A DNA stretch of 64,000 nt. Origin: Bacteroidales bacterium (GTDB lineage Bacteria > Bacteroidota > Bacteroidia > Bacteroidales > UBA932). The notes under the pieces are model-generated. The model was not told the origin of the DNA and made no database searches. It saw only the letters and a list, made by a program, of their open reading frames with translations. Location of the stretch: contig JAGBTG010000034.1 in assembly GCA_017631435.1 (NCBI GenBank), forward strand, positions 1 through 64,000, in the 5' to 3' direction. Positions within the stretch are counted from its first letter, which is position 1, and the number at the start of each line of letters is the position of its first letter. A program made the position numbers and the translations under genes. Below are positions 1 through 8,907 of this stretch, piece by piece.

Positions 1-1192
1 CATCATCCAAACAAGCATCATACCTGTTGGCAATAATGGCATCACACTGCCCATTAAAAGCCTCAATATCATTCACCACCATGCTGCCAAAGAAAGTAGT
101 ACCATCCTCAAGCGTAGGCTCATAAATAACCACCTTGGCTCCCTTAGCCTTAATACGCTTCATTACACCCTGGATTGCACTCTGGCGGAAATTATCCGAA
201 TTCGCCTTCATTGTCAAACGATACACACCCACAACAACCTCATGCTCAGAAGCCGCACCAAACTCATTATTAGAAGAATAATTATAATACCCCGCCTTGG
301 CAAGCACCTGATCCGCAATAAAATCCTTACGGGTACGGTTACTCTCCACAATAGCGCTCATCATATTCTGAGGCACATTATCATAATTGGCAAGCAACTG
401 CTTGGTATCCTTAGGCAAACAATATCCACCATAGCCAAATGAAGGATTGTTATAATGAGTACCAATCCTCGGATCCAAACCAATACCGTTAATGATAGCC
501 TGCGGATCCAATCCCTTCACCTCTGCATAAGTATCCAACTCATTAAAATAAGAGACCCTAAGCGCCAGATAAGTATTGGCAAACAACTTCACAGCCTCAG
601 CCTCCTTCAACCCCATAAACAACACAGGCACATCCTCCTTAATGGCACCCTCCTGCAACAAAGCAGCAAACTTGTGGGCAGCCTCCTCAAGGTTATTGTT
701 ATCGGGATGACCAACTATTATTCTCGACGGATACAAATTGTCATACAATGCCTGACTCTCCCTCAAAAACTCCGGCGAGAACAAAATGTTATCAAAACCC
801 AACTTCTCCCTTACACCACTTGCAAATCCCACCGGCACAGTACTCTTAATCACCACCACTGCCCCGGGATTAACCTTCATCACCTTCCCAATCACATCCT
901 CAACAGAAGAAGTATCAAAGAAATTCTTATGTGAATCATAATTGGTAGGAGTAGCAATCACCACAAACTCAGCCTCCCTATACGCCATTTCGGCATCCAG
1001 CGTAGCCACAAGATCCAACTCCTTCTGCGCAAAAAAACGCTCAATCCACTCATCCCTTATAGGACACACCCTCCTATTAATCTTCTCAACCTTCTCAGCC
1101 ACAACATCCACCGCCACAACACTATTATGCTGCGCCAACAGACAAGCCATAGAAAGCCCCACATAACCCGTACCAGCAACTGCAATCTTCAT
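1..1192 (-). CDS. ugd: UDP-glucose 6-dehydrogenase, copy 1 (3' end beyond window)
   Basis: Oxidises UDP-glucose to UDP-glucuronate in the cytoplasm, a precursor for acidic capsule sugars. No stop occurs in this frame from the ATG at 1192 down to position 1. The N-terminus has the Rossmann glycine motif GTGYVG at residues 7-12, later the SPEFLRES motif, and the catalytic-cysteine motif GGYCLPKD. Alignment with copy 2 (8949-10259) puts position 1 opposite 8993, so only about 15 C-terminal codons lie outside. Copy 1 lacks about 25 residues present in copy 2, mostly around the FDEENEA stretch, but shows no frameshift. The first ~700 bases are almost identical to 8993-9690. It starts 5 bases after the stop of the TOPRIM-like gene, so it is probably co-transcribed with that pair. 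Confidence 0.93.
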   Translation of the reverse strand, partial: MKIAVAGTGYVGLSMACLLAQHNSVVAVDVVAEKVEKINRRVCPIRDEWIERFFAQKELDLVATLDAEMAYREAEFVVIATPTNYDSHKNFFDTSSVEDVIGKVMKVNPGAVVVIKSTVPVGFASGVREKLGFDNILFSPEFLRESQALYDNLYPSRIIVGHPDNNNLEEAAHKFAALLQEGAIKEDVPVLFMGLKEAEAVKLFANTYLALRVSYFNELDTYAEVKGLDPQAIINGIGLDPRIGTHYNNPSFGYGGYCLPKDTKQLLANYDNVPQNMMSAIVESNRTRKDFIADQVLAKAGYYNYSSNNEFGAASEHEVVVGVYRLTMKANSDNFRQSAIQGVMKRIKAKGAKVVIYEPTLEDGTTFFGSMVVNDIEAFNGQCDAIIANRYDACLDD

Positions 1193-1197
1193 AAAAC

Positions 1198-1968
1198 TCA
1201 AAATTTTATAACTTTTAAATACTCATACAAAAATATTGGAAACGAATTTAAAATGGAAACACTTTCATTCATATTCACAAATTTATCAAGCTGAGATTTA
1301 AAAATAGGAATCTGACCTACAGAAAATTTATCGTCTGGCATTGCATTGATTCCCCAAACTAGAAAATTAGCTTTACATACATTCATTTTCACCAAGTGAT
1401 TCCAATTATCCTTAATAAAGGAATATCTCTCTTTCCTAGGCTTCTCATTTTCCTTCAACACAATATAATCCAAATTATCATAACGGCAAAAATCCTTGGC
1501 CATCTTTTTAAAATTACTGCAATCACTCCTATGCACTGTATAATTGACATAATCTGAATCAGGCAACTCCTTAGTATACCTTATAGACTCTACCATAGGA
1601 TAATTAATGTACAGTTTACCATTTTCAGTCTCCTCATCAAACTTCTCCAGCATAGCTTGTAAACGTTCATTTATCTCTCCCAAAGACAACTGAGAATTCT
1701 GAAAATCATAATCAAAAAACAAAAAAACTTCTGAAATATCAGAACTTCTTATTCCCGACAAAGTATTATCTCCCCTTTTTAAGAGATATTCCTTTAACAC
1801 ATCCACTACAGAACAATCATCCTCATAAGAAAGCATCAACTGGTACAATTCATAAATATTATTCCCGAACGAACAAATAATATTATTTTGCTTCTTAAAA
1901 AACATCCGTTCCAAAGTCCTGAACAACAATGGTTCTCTCTCCTCCCCTTCAAACACAAACAGAATCAT
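1198..1968 (-). CDS. TOPRIM-like protein paired with ATPase (RloB/AriB-like)
   Basis: A 256-residue soluble protein. The N-terminus has an acidic EGE cluster (E7, G8, E9) followed by REPLLF, resembling the start of RloB-like and other TOPRIM proteins. A hydrophobic strand ending in FFDYDF gives a D86-x-D88 pair like the TOPRIM DxD. Its ATG overlaps the TGA of the upstream ATPase gene by four bases (ATGA), so translation is probably coupled. ATPase plus separate TOPRIM pairs are known from anti-phage systems such as PARIS (AriA/AriB) and from RloA/RloB-type pairs; which family applies cannot be settled by eye. Nuclease function is inferred from the motif pattern and context only. Confidence 0.6.
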   Translation of the reverse strand: MILFVFEGEEREPLLFRTLERMFFKKQNNIICSFGNNIYELYQLMLSYEDDCSVVDVLKEYLLKRGDNTLSGIRSSDISEVFLFFDYDFQNSQLSLGEINERLQAMLEKFDEETENGKLYINYPMVESIRYTKELPDSDYVNYTVHRSDCSNFKKMAKDFCRYDNLDYIVLKENEKPRKERYSFIKDNWNHLVKMNVCKANFLVWGINAMPDDKFSVGQIPIFKSQLDKFVNMNESVSILNSFPIFLYEYLKVIKF

Positions 1969-3071
1969 AAATCAAAAGCTCCTCCCCTGTACAATTTCTC
2001 CAAATTATGACCTAAACGCAATTCTTTATCCGTAATATTACAAAGCGAATCAATCTTATTATTATTCATAATAAAAAAGCAATCTGGACGCAACAAGTCA
2101 TTAGAAAGCAAGAATGTATCATGAGTAGTCAAAAACAACTGATTCGTCCCTTCAAACAAACGCTTGCAAATTTTATATGACAACTCCTGATGATAAAACG
2201 CATCAAACTCATCAATAAACACGAAAGATGCATTCACCATCTCTTTCAGCCAATAATACTGAAGCTCCAAATTAACAGTACCGGTAGAAGCAACAAGCAT
2301 AAAAGGGATTCTAACGTCTCCAAAAATACAATACAGCACATTATCCCCGGGCACAGGAAGAGCAAATCTAAAATCCTGGCCGCTTATTTCCTTTAAGAAC
2401 TTCTCAAAATCATCAATAAGGCCATTATTAATGATGTACTCCTCAATATTTCCCCCGCCCTCTTTAAAACCAATAAACTCCCTATTATCCAAACTTCTAA
2501 AGAACAACATATTCTCTACGAAATCCCTCAACTTTAAAAGAACATGATCCTTTGCCAAAGGCACAGATCCAAGCAAATAATTAACAATTGAAATATTATT
2601 TGCACCTTGCTTGATATTCTCAATAGCAATATCAGTAAGAGAAAACTCATCTGACAACCTTAAAGATTGTGCATCTTTATAAAGCATCTCCTTACCATTC
2701 AATAAAAGCTCCTCAGAAACAAGCACCCCCTTAAAATCTCTTGAAACCTTAGCATAACGATATAAAACCAACTCTTCTCCAAACTTGAAACTATACTCAA
2801 ACTCTACAGGAGCCATGTGATTATATGCAGAAGCATAATTAACATAATAATCATGCTTCTTCCATTTATGCGAAAGATGATTTGCTATATCAAAAATAGA
2901 AAGTCCAAAATTTGATTTACCACTACCATTAAAACCATAAATGATACCATTTTTTACAATACCATTTTTAATGGCATTCTGGTTAAACGCATAAGAACTG
3001 GGGGCCGATAAATCCCATTCAATTTTATCTACAAACCCTCTATAATTCTTAACAGAAAATTTAGTCAACAT
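1965..3071 (-). CDS. ABC-type ATPase of the AAA15/AAA21 (RecF/SMC-like) class
   Basis: A 368-residue ATPase. It begins with the FSVKNYRGF strand typical of this class. Walker A is GFNGSGKS (46-53), Walker B is FVFIDEFDAF (about 283-292), and a TTHDTFLL switch histidine follows. There is no long coiled coil, unlike true SMC or RecN proteins. It is the first gene of a unit with the TOPRIM-like gene (4-base overlap) and ugd copy 1. In known two-gene defence systems the ATPase acts as sensor or scaffold and the TOPRIM partner as effector; that role is inferred here. A possible -7 element (TAAATTTG on the minus strand) lies at 3094-3101. Confidence 0.8.
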   Translation of the reverse strand: MLTKFSVKNYRGFVDKIEWDLSAPSSYAFNQNAIKNGIVKNGIIYGFNGSGKSNFGLSIFDIANHLSHKWKKHDYYVNYASAYNHMAPVEFEYSFKFGEELVLYRYAKVSRDFKGVLVSEELLLNGKEMLYKDAQSLRLSDEFSLTDIAIENIKQGANNISIVNYLLGSVPLAKDHVLLKLRDFVENMLFFRSLDNREFIGFKEGGGNIEEYIINNGLIDDFEKFLKEISGQDFRFALPVPGDNVLYCIFGDVRIPFMLVASTGTVNLELQYYWLKEMVNASFVFIDEFDAFYHQELSYKICKRLFEGTNQLFLTTHDTFLLSNDLLRPDCFFIMNNNKIDSLCNITDKELRLGHNLEKLYRGGAFDL

Positions 3072-3093
3072 ACCCTAAATGATTAGTTCACCG

Positions 3094-3101
3094 CAAATTT
3101 A
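3094..3101 (-). promoter_or_regulatory. Candidate -7 element of the ATPase/TOPRIM/ugd unit
   Basis: Reads TAAATTTG on the minus strand, matching the Bacteroidota -7 form TAnnTTTG, 23 bases before the ATPase ATG. No TTTG is seen at the expected -33 position (the run there is TTTT), so the call is weak. Confidence 0.35.
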
Positions 3102-3250
3102 AATAAAAATTCCTACCCGTAAAAAAATTACGGCATAAAATTAACACATCCCGCAACCTCATCCCGAGACTACAGGGTGTGCCCGACTTAACCTAACTTA
3201 AAAAAACTATTTCACTTATATAACAAACGTCACTACAGAAGGTTCAAACT

Positions 3251-3538
3251 TTAAGAAAAAATTCTTCTCATAATCTCTCCTACACTAACAGCACCTGCAT
3301 TATCCAAATAGCCACACGCATTGTCTTCCACAATCAGCAATCCCATCTCAATCAACCTTTGTTTCACCGCTTCTTTGGACATTCCAAGTCTTCCCGACAA
3401 TGCTCCAACAACACAGTTATACAACGACCTATTACAAGGCTGCCTGTCCAAATACAGATATGGGAATCGCCTAATATCCAAATCCTTTCCTACCCTCAAA
3501 TACTCATCCCAAAAGTTATCTTCATCACACTCATGCAT
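3251..3538 (-). pseudogene. Small protein or fragment resembling the C-terminus of an ImmA/IrrE-family protein
   Basis: Encodes 95 residues. The segment LSGRLGMSKEAVKQRLIEMGLL is like the C-terminal helix-turn-helix-like end of ImmA/IrrE metallopeptidases, where a similar phrase follows the protease domain. The HExxH zinc motif is absent, and no HExxH-coding stretch is visible upstream, where a GC-rich patch begins about 50 bases away. It may be the remnant of a protease gene truncated when the patch arrived, or a free-standing short protein. Family assignment is tentative. Confidence 0.4.
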
Positions 3539-3589
3539 AATCTGTAAAATTTAAATTCTTACAGTTATACAATTCACCTAGTTAATATG

Positions 3590-3850
3590 TTCACTTATAG
3601 TGACCGACAGGTCATGGGAACGGAACAGTTTCTGGCTGCTGACCGTGACCGCTTTCCCTTAAAAGTGCGAGGGTCAAAGCGACTTTCTGATAGAATGTCG
3701 CGGGGCGCTGGCCATCTGTGTGTGGGGAGGTCGAGCGAGTCTGTGGGTATTGAAGCTTCAGACACATCGGCACGTTGCGCCAATGTGTCTGAAGCAAAGC
3801 CTTCTGAACGCAGCGTCAGCGGAGAGAAGAGGACTTAACCGCTTGATCAT
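3590..3850. other. GC-rich non-coding patch with a 13-bp perfect inverted repeat
   Basis: This 260-base patch is much richer in G+C than the AT-rich flanks. It has a perfect 13-bp inverted repeat, GCTTCAGACACAT (3755-3767) against ATGTGTCTGAAGC (3783-3795), with a 15-base loop that can pair GGC with GCC. A small palindrome GACCgacaGGTC lies at about 3602-3613. Open frames of 61-83 codons cross it on both strands with no recognisable domain. It ends just before the promoter of the 150-residue gene. It could be a structured RNA gene or the end of a mobile element; nothing seen decides between these. Confidence 0.5.
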
Positions 3851-3861
3851 AAGACTATTTC

Positions 3862-3892
3862 TTTGAATAATTAATCCAAACCACTATCTTTG
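3862..3892 (+). promoter_or_regulatory. Bacteroidota-type promoter of the 150-residue gene
   Basis: TTTG at 3862-3865, exactly 19 bases, then TATCTTTG at 3885-3892. This matches TTTG-N19-TAnnTTTG perfectly and lies 37 bases before the ATG at 3930. Confidence 0.75.
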
Positions 3893-3929
3893 ACACAGCA
3901 ATTGCATAGAATGAAAAAATAAACAAGAA

Positions 3930-4382
3930 ATGACAGGACGCGAACTAAAAAGACACAACGACCTCTTCTACCTCTGCGCCCTGATTGAATACATTGCCAG
4001 AGCAACAAAAAACAGAAACAGAGTCATAGTCAACGCCCTCGGCGAAGAACGTCTGATCAAGATATACAAACTTGCAGACATCTACCACAGCGACAACATC
4101 GCAAGAGTAGCAGACGACCTTATCAAGGAGTGCGGCATAGAAAACGACTATTTTGACATCACAGACGTCAAATACGCCGTCCCTAGTCATTGGGACATAG
4201 CTAAGGTTTACAAACGCCTAATCGTAAACGTTTCCCATGACAACCCAAAACAGTACATCAAAACCCTGATCACTGTCTATAACTCCTGGATTGCAGACAA
4301 AATAGATGACTACAACAGCAGCTTCTACTACGATTCAGCAGACTGCATCTACCAATCCTACCTGATTGGCAAACCACTATAA
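3930..4382 (+). CDS. Uncharacterised 150-residue protein
   Basis: Starts with TGRELKRHNDLFYLCALIEY and is mainly helical, with tyrosine- and aspartate-rich C-terminal helices (around WIADKIDDYNSSFYYD). There is no signal peptide or membrane segment. Similar hypothetical proteins of the same length occur in Bacteroides-like genomes, as far as I recall; no function is known to me. It is a complete single-gene unit with a consensus promoter at 3862-3892 and a strong terminator at 4384-4421. It is the only plus-strand gene of the island, so it is regulated on its own. Confidence 0.8.
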   Translation: MTGRELKRHNDLFYLCALIEYIARATKNRNRVIVNALGEERLIKIYKLADIYHSDNIARVADDLIKECGIENDYFDITDVKYAVPSHWDIAKVYKRLIVNVSHDNPKQYIKTLITVYNSWIADKIDDYNSSFYYDSADCIYQSYLIGKPL

Positions 4383-4383
4383 A

Positions 4384-4421
4384 AAACATCGGCAGCTCAA
4401 ATACAGAACTGCCGATGTTTT
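4384..4421 (+). terminator. Rho-independent terminator of the 150-residue gene
   Basis: Perfect 10-bp stem ACATCGGCAG (4386-4395) / CTGCCGATGT (4409-4418), preceded by A-rich and followed by T-rich bases. It may also serve the convergent membrane-protein gene that ends at 4453. Confidence 0.85.
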
Positions 4422-4452
4422 GTTATTACAACTCGCACAACAGGAGGTGATC

Positions 4453-4878
4453 CTATTTCGTCTCCTTTAAAACTTGATCTTCTATATCTTCTCCTAGTCG
4501 TTGTAAACGAACAAAATTATATGTATAGTAACATATTGATATCAACAGGAATAACGCACAAAGATTTTTGAACAAGGATGACAGGTTCTTGCATTGAACT
4601 GCTTCAGGAATTATAAATACAAGAGTACTTATAATAAATAATAAAAGGAATGAATTCCTAATGTTCAAATATGACGCTCTGATCTTCTTACGCCATTCAG
4701 GATTAGTAACCTTTTCAGTCTTAGGTGAAATTGTAAGACTCATGCCAACAGAAAAGATCACACCGGCAACAGTATATAGCGTATTATTTATAGAATCAGA
4801 TACGCAAAAAGTAGTGAAGGCAGAAATGGCTCCTGCTACCACTACAGAAAATAACAAATATGCTACTATCTTTTTCAT
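4453..4878 (-). CDS. Four-helix membrane protein, unknown function
   Basis: About 141 residues from the ATG at 4878; an upstream GTG at 4920 would add 14 unconvincing residues. Four hydrophobic segments are visible: one starting IVAYLLFSVVVAG, a second around LYTVAGVIFSVGM, then a charged loop, SFLLLFIISTLVFII, and LCALFLLISICYYTYNF. The C-terminus is acidic. It lies downstream of the 303-residue gene (stop at 4925) and shares its promoter. A small membrane protein with a soluble partner recalls two-gene defence modules such as Kiwa, but gene order differs and no homology could be shown. Function unknown. Confidence 0.7.
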   Translation of the reverse strand: MKKIVAYLLFSVVVAGAISAFTTFCVSDSINNTLYTVAGVIFSVGMSLTISPKTEKVTNPEWRKKIRASYLNIRNSFLLLFIISTLVFIIPEAVQCKNLSSLFKNLCALFLLISICYYTYNFVRLQRLGEDIEDQVLKETK

Positions 4879-4924
4879 ACCGTTGCAAATATATTCACAA
4901 ATTATGCCAATTCTTGGCACAATC

Positions 4925-5836
4925 TTATTTTAGCATCCTCTTAATCAATTCTTGATACACGGACTGCTCCGATATTGCACCATTATCATCACAATCCACA
5001 TCTACTGCTTCAGTTTTCAGCACAGCAGAACCTTTCACTTTTTTATCTTTTGCTTGGAAAGTAATACAATCTTGATTGTCTAGAGATTTTAAGAGGAGCC
5101 CCGCAGTTTTTTCCCTATACGCCTCTTTTGTCATTTTCCTTGGTCTTGAAAATTTGACAACCAAATCGGCGGAACAGATATTTTCATTCATAAGCTCCTC
5201 CAAAGTATCTGTGTTAGAAAGGATTTGTTTTAACAAATCCTGCGTAACTGTGATCAACCTAGATTTTATTCCCAAATCTTCACTTATAACGTCATTGCTC
5301 TGAATTAAATCATGAGTAGTATTGAACTTAATACTCTTTATATCAGACACTGCTATTTTTTCCGCATCAATGACAGGTGCAAATGATATAATTTCACCTG
5401 TCTCCTTAGTATTCAACAACCAATTGAGATATGTCTCAAAACGGCTTATTGAGATTCTTTGGTCAAGAGTAACGATTAACTGATCATTCGAGAGACAGAA
5501 AAAGAAATAATCCAAACATGTCTTTTCTTTTTCCTTGGCATTTGGATTAATAGTACTAACCTTAAACTGCTCCTGTTTAAGCATCTCTTCTGTGATAATA
5601 GGGACCTCTTTACTATTTACAATGCGCAAGCAAGTACCTGTAATCATCTTTCCTTTGCCGACATTGTAGAAATCTGAAATTAAGTCAGACTTATCAGATT
5701 CTTGCTTATTAATAGGCATCAATCTATCTGATGCAGAAGAATTTAGTTTTCCAATTAGCCGCATCACCAAAGAGTCAGATGATGTCAATCCAGCTGTATA
5801 GTCAACAGTAAAATAGCGAAAAGTAATATTCTTCAT
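4925..5836 (-). CDS. Uncharacterised 303-residue soluble protein, partner of the membrane protein
   Basis: The start MKNITFRYF at 5836 is chosen because a consensus promoter (5858-5888) overlaps the longer TTG-start reading frame (5860). The N-terminal third looks beta-rich; the middle carries DYFFFCLSNDQLIVTLDQ; the C-terminal third is helical and lysine-rich with KFSRPRKMTKEAYREKT. No known catalytic motif or transmembrane segment is visible. The four-helix membrane gene follows after about 46 bases, so the two form a unit. I do not recognise the family. Its position between HEPN/RES and ATPase/TOPRIM genes suggests a defence or conflict role, which is inference from neighbours only. Confidence 0.75.
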   Translation of the reverse strand: MKNITFRYFTVDYTAGLTSSDSLVMRLIGKLNSSASDRLMPINKQESDKSDLISDFYNVGKGKMITGTCLRIVNSKEVPIITEEMLKQEQFKVSTINPNAKEKEKTCLDYFFFCLSNDQLIVTLDQRISISRFETYLNWLLNTKETGEIISFAPVIDAEKIAVSDIKSIKFNTTHDLIQSNDVISEDLGIKSRLITVTQDLLKQILSNTDTLEELMNENICSADLVVKFSRPRKMTKEAYREKTAGLLLKSLDNQDCITFQAKDKKVKGSAVLKTEAVDVDCDDNGAISEQSVYQELIKRMLK

Positions 5837-5857
5837 ATTCTTAACTTGATGGATATA

Positions 5858-5888
5858 CAAAGGTACGCACTTTCAACTGATAATCAAA
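5858..5888 (-). promoter_or_regulatory. Bacteroidota-type promoter of the 303-residue/membrane protein unit
   Basis: On the minus strand TTTG (5885-5888), 19 bases, then TACCTTTG (5858-5865). Perfect consensus and spacing, leaving a leader of only about 15 bases before the ATG at 5836. It separates this unit from the HEPN gene ending at 5913. Confidence 0.75.
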
Positions 5889-5912
5889 CATCCTCTTAAC
5901 CGCCCAAATCAA

Positions 5913-7445
5913 TTACACCTTTTGCTCATCCCTTATTACAGATACCTCTTGTGGCATAATCATTTGACCATCTTCGTGAATCTGAAGTTTCTTATCATAT
6001 TCATTATGATTGACCATATTCACCAGACAGAATATCGCCTGACGAATTGTTCGTATCAAAGAGAGACCTATATCCTCAAAATCCTTACGTGAGACCTTTA
6101 ATACCAACCCACTATCATCAAACTCGCCTTCAGCTACTATAGCAATTGACCTATGCTCCATAGCATTCCTTATAGACTGTAGCCTGATAGTACCTTCATC
6201 CTGCAAATAATTCTCGTCTCCACCATAAATATCATTCCTAATAAAAAGCAAACCTGACAGCGAATAATTTGACTCCATATCAAGTACCTGTTTTCTAAGT
6301 TTACGTGTCTTCTTTTCTGTAAACCAAACGTCTTTAAAGTTAACACTTCTGGCATTCAAGCCTAAGTCCAAATACTCATTCAGTGCGTAGGCAATCTTAT
6401 CTAGGATAGAATATAAGGCTCTGAAAGCAGACTTTGCAATTTCAAGGTTATATGAGTAATCAACATAGTCCAGATTGTCAGCCAACCAAACGCGTTTATC
6501 AGAATAATGCTGTGAACCAGAATCTTGAAAATAACGATATAACAGATATCTTGCCGATACGTACTCCTGCTTAATTTCGTTTAATAGAGTAAACATCCTA
6601 TATCCAAAATTTGGATCTGCTTTGGGAGAATACACTCCTTTGAAAAATAGACTATCATCTTGAGATAAGACAGAATTAGGATTTATGTCATTATATGCAT
6701 TCAAGCGCAACCAATTATGATTTACCCACTGATTATACTTTCCCTCCTCAGTATTATCATACTCAACACTTACATCTAAACTTATATCTGGGATCTTCCA
6801 TTGTTTAATTGTATCATAAATTTCAACTGCAGAATAGTATAGTTCTGGCTTCTCTAAACACTTCTTGAGAAGAGCCTTTGCACGAGCCAGAACAAAAGGT
6901 TCTGCTCTATCTTCATAATATGCGTGAGTACTAGCTAATGAAAAACCAATATTATATCTCCACAAAGAGTCTGATTTATTAAGATATCCTGCTTGACGCC
7001 ATAGATATTGAGCTTCCTGAAAACGGCCAAAATGATCATAGAGACCTCCGAGATGAACGATAGCTCGATAGCGAGACGTTCTTGCTGTGTTATATAGCGA
7101 TATCATCTCTCTATCAACGACTTCCTTGGTTAATCTTAGCAGTGTACGATAATAATACACCTCACGCATTACCAATTCATGATTGTAGTAAGCCTTTTCT
7201 GGAGGCAGGGTTAAACACCTTTTTGTGGTGTAAAGCTGTCCCAACAAACCACACGACACGAATGTATCAAACAAATTCAGTTGACCGGAGTTTAGTGCCT
7301 TAGAAACTTCATCCTCTATCTGATCTAAAATGGAAACATCTTTAGATCGCTCTCTAACATCGTCCACTACAGCTGCAAATTCTTGCAACTTATAACTATA
7401 TTCAGTCACCTCCGACTCTTTTAGATAATCAGCAATATCCGACAT
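5913..7445 (-). CDS. LA2681-type HEPN domain protein with TPR-like repeats
   Basis: A 510-residue protein. The central part (about 125-240) has TPR-like helices, such as the FGRFQEAQYLWRQAG stretch. The C-terminal region carries R426-N-A-M-E-H431, the RX4H signature of HEPN ribonucleases, in a context typical of the LA2681 HEPN group. HEPN proteins of this group are predicted RNases in toxin and conflict systems. The gene starts six bases after the natural stop of the upstream RES gene, so the two were translationally linked. Reading frame and motif are intact, so this protein could be made even though its RES partner is interrupted. Confidence 0.8.
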   Translation of the reverse strand: MSDIADYLKESEVTEYSYKLQEFAAVVDDVRERSKDVSILDQIEDEVSKALNSGQLNLFDTFVSCGLLGQLYTTKRCLTLPPEKAYYNHELVMREVYYYRTLLRLTKEVVDREMISLYNTARTSRYRAIVHLGGLYDHFGRFQEAQYLWRQAGYLNKSDSLWRYNIGFSLASTHAYYEDRAEPFVLARAKALLKKCLEKPELYYSAVEIYDTIKQWKIPDISLDVSVEYDNTEEGKYNQWVNHNWLRLNAYNDINPNSVLSQDDSLFFKGVYSPKADPNFGYRMFTLLNEIKQEYVSARYLLYRYFQDSGSQHYSDKRVWLADNLDYVDYSYNLEIAKSAFRALYSILDKIAYALNEYLDLGLNARSVNFKDVWFTEKKTRKLRKQVLDMESNYSLSGLLFIRNDIYGGDENYLQDEGTIRLQSIRNAMEHRSIAIVAEGEFDDSGLVLKVSRKDFEDIGLSLIRTIRQAIFCLVNMVNHNEYDKKLQIHEDGQMIMPQEVSVIRDEQKV

Positions 7446-7451
7446 ATAACA

Positions 7452-8669
7452 CTATAATTTTAACTCTTCTGGATCCTTGACAAGTTTCAGCACTTCAGCA
7501 CTACTCTCACAATCATAAAACAGCACTACATTCTTCTCGCCAGTCAAAGAGCTTCTATATACTATACCATCATATGAATTACCGCATAAGGTTTTACAGA
7601 GACATCTAACATACTCCGTAAATATCTGGGATGGTATATATTCAATTTCCGGATTATCATCCGGAGATATTGGCTTTGAGATTTCATCATGAAAGTGAGA
7701 CAGGAAACTGAACTCCTACCAACCATGAGGCATCCAAAAGTCAATCTTAGGCAAATCACATAGGTCAACCACATGCAAATCCCTCAAAGTTTCAAATTTG
7801 CCAAGATAGATAAAAGGATCATCTGAATAATTGCGAATCTCTTTAATGGGGGTATGTGGTTCAAATGCTCCATAGAACATAGAAATACCAGCAGGACTCA
7901 ATCGATTTACCTTCGCAAACATTGCAGGTGGAGAAGTAAGATCCTTAAAACAAGTAACTAAACCTTCTTTATTAGTCGGTCGTCCACGGTATATTAACGT
8001 ACCTTTAGATATAACTCTCTCAACATGATGAACAAGATAACCTAGCTCCGATAAAATATCAGATAATCCATTAGGACTTCGCTCAATAGTCGACTGATCA
8101 AATATAGGAGAATGGAAGAAAGTATATCTCTGTTTTCTCTTCACTAAGTCACAGAACTGGCGCCATGAATAAGCCAACTCTTCACTTATTAATGGGGAAT
8201 TTGGATCTCTGCGAATCATATACTCCAAATGCAAATATGCCAACAAATCATCATAAAGTTCATCTGAATCCGGCACTAAGTCAAAATATTCCAAAGCATC
8301 ATCATTACTCTCGAAATAATCAGCACCATTTGAAACCATATAAGGGCCAATTCGTCTCAATCCCGGTATATCTTCATCATCTGCTTCAAATAGACCTGAA
8401 GCTAAAGGCAAGTCTGCACTATCCAGATTCTGAAGATATTCACTCAACCGACCTCCTACGTATGCAACAAAATCAGCTAAATCAACGACTTGTCCCTCAT
8501 TTCTACAATACGAACACGTTCCATGATCACCGTTTTTCTCAATATATTTCTGCAAATAAGAATTAGTAAGATGACGAGAACATAAATACTTCTCTCCCTT
8601 TTCTGGAAGAGAATAACCACGAGCACTCTCTTCTTCCGCCAGCATCATCATTTTCTTAGCCAATCCCAT
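7452..8669 (-). pseudogene. HEPN_RES/RES-family NAD+ phosphorylase interrupted by an in-frame TAG
   Basis: Start MGLAKKM at 8669. The N-terminus has a zinc-knuckle-like pattern (a C/H pair, then CSYC) as in HEPN/RES N-terminal domain proteins; the RES domain begins near IYRGRP and includes GISMFYGAF. Codon 318 (7716-7718) is TAG directly after MPHGW. Reading on in the same frame gives 87 more sense codons (EFSFLSHFHDE...IVYRSSLTGEKNVVLFYD...) to a TAG at 7452-7454, with homologous-looking RES sequence throughout. One base change (CAG or AAG to TAG) explains it. The truncated protein would lose the C-terminal part of RES, including the YRSS serine region. RES toxins degrade NAD+; this one is probably inactive unless the stop is read through or is a sequencing error. 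Confidence 0.85.
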
Positions 8670-8699
8670 AATAATAACCACATTTAACTCAACATATCA

Positions 8700-8830
8700 C
8701 CTCCCCCGCAGCCCCCAGCCGCGAGGAGGCCCTTGGCCGAGCCGCCCAGAGCGGCTGAGGGGCAGCAGTTGGAGGGCGTATATTCCGACTGCGGTGCAGC
8801 GCAAACTAATCAGAAAACAAGAATTTCAAC
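8700..8830. other. GC-rich non-coding patch upstream of the RES gene
   Basis: About 120 bases of very high G+C content inside AT-rich flanks, with the hairpin AGCCGC-ccaga-GCGGCT at about 8739-8755. No recognisable protein in any frame. With the patch at 3590-3850 it brackets the 4.4-8.7 kb genes, but the two share no obvious sequence. The rest of the gap to 8907 shows nothing clear. Confidence 0.4.
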
Positions 8831-8907
8831 TCTAACCATTCGCACAACCACTCGCAAGAAAATTGCACAAAAACCGCCCACTGCAATCAAACACCTAAGA
8901 ATGACAA

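Noticed and set aside
3587..3838. 83-codon plus-strand frame in the GC-rich patch
   Set aside because: No domain or promoter; frames of similar length exist on the opposite strand of the same patch, as expected for GC-rich non-coding DNA.
4453..5836. Naming the membrane/soluble pair Kiwa (KwaA/KwaB)
   Set aside because: Gene order is reversed and I could not recognise the KwaB domain; only size and topology agree.
7716..8669. Recoding of TAG as a sense codon to explain the RES gene
   Set aside because: TAG is used as a normal terminator at several gene ends in this window, including the natural end of the same gene; a point mutation is simpler.
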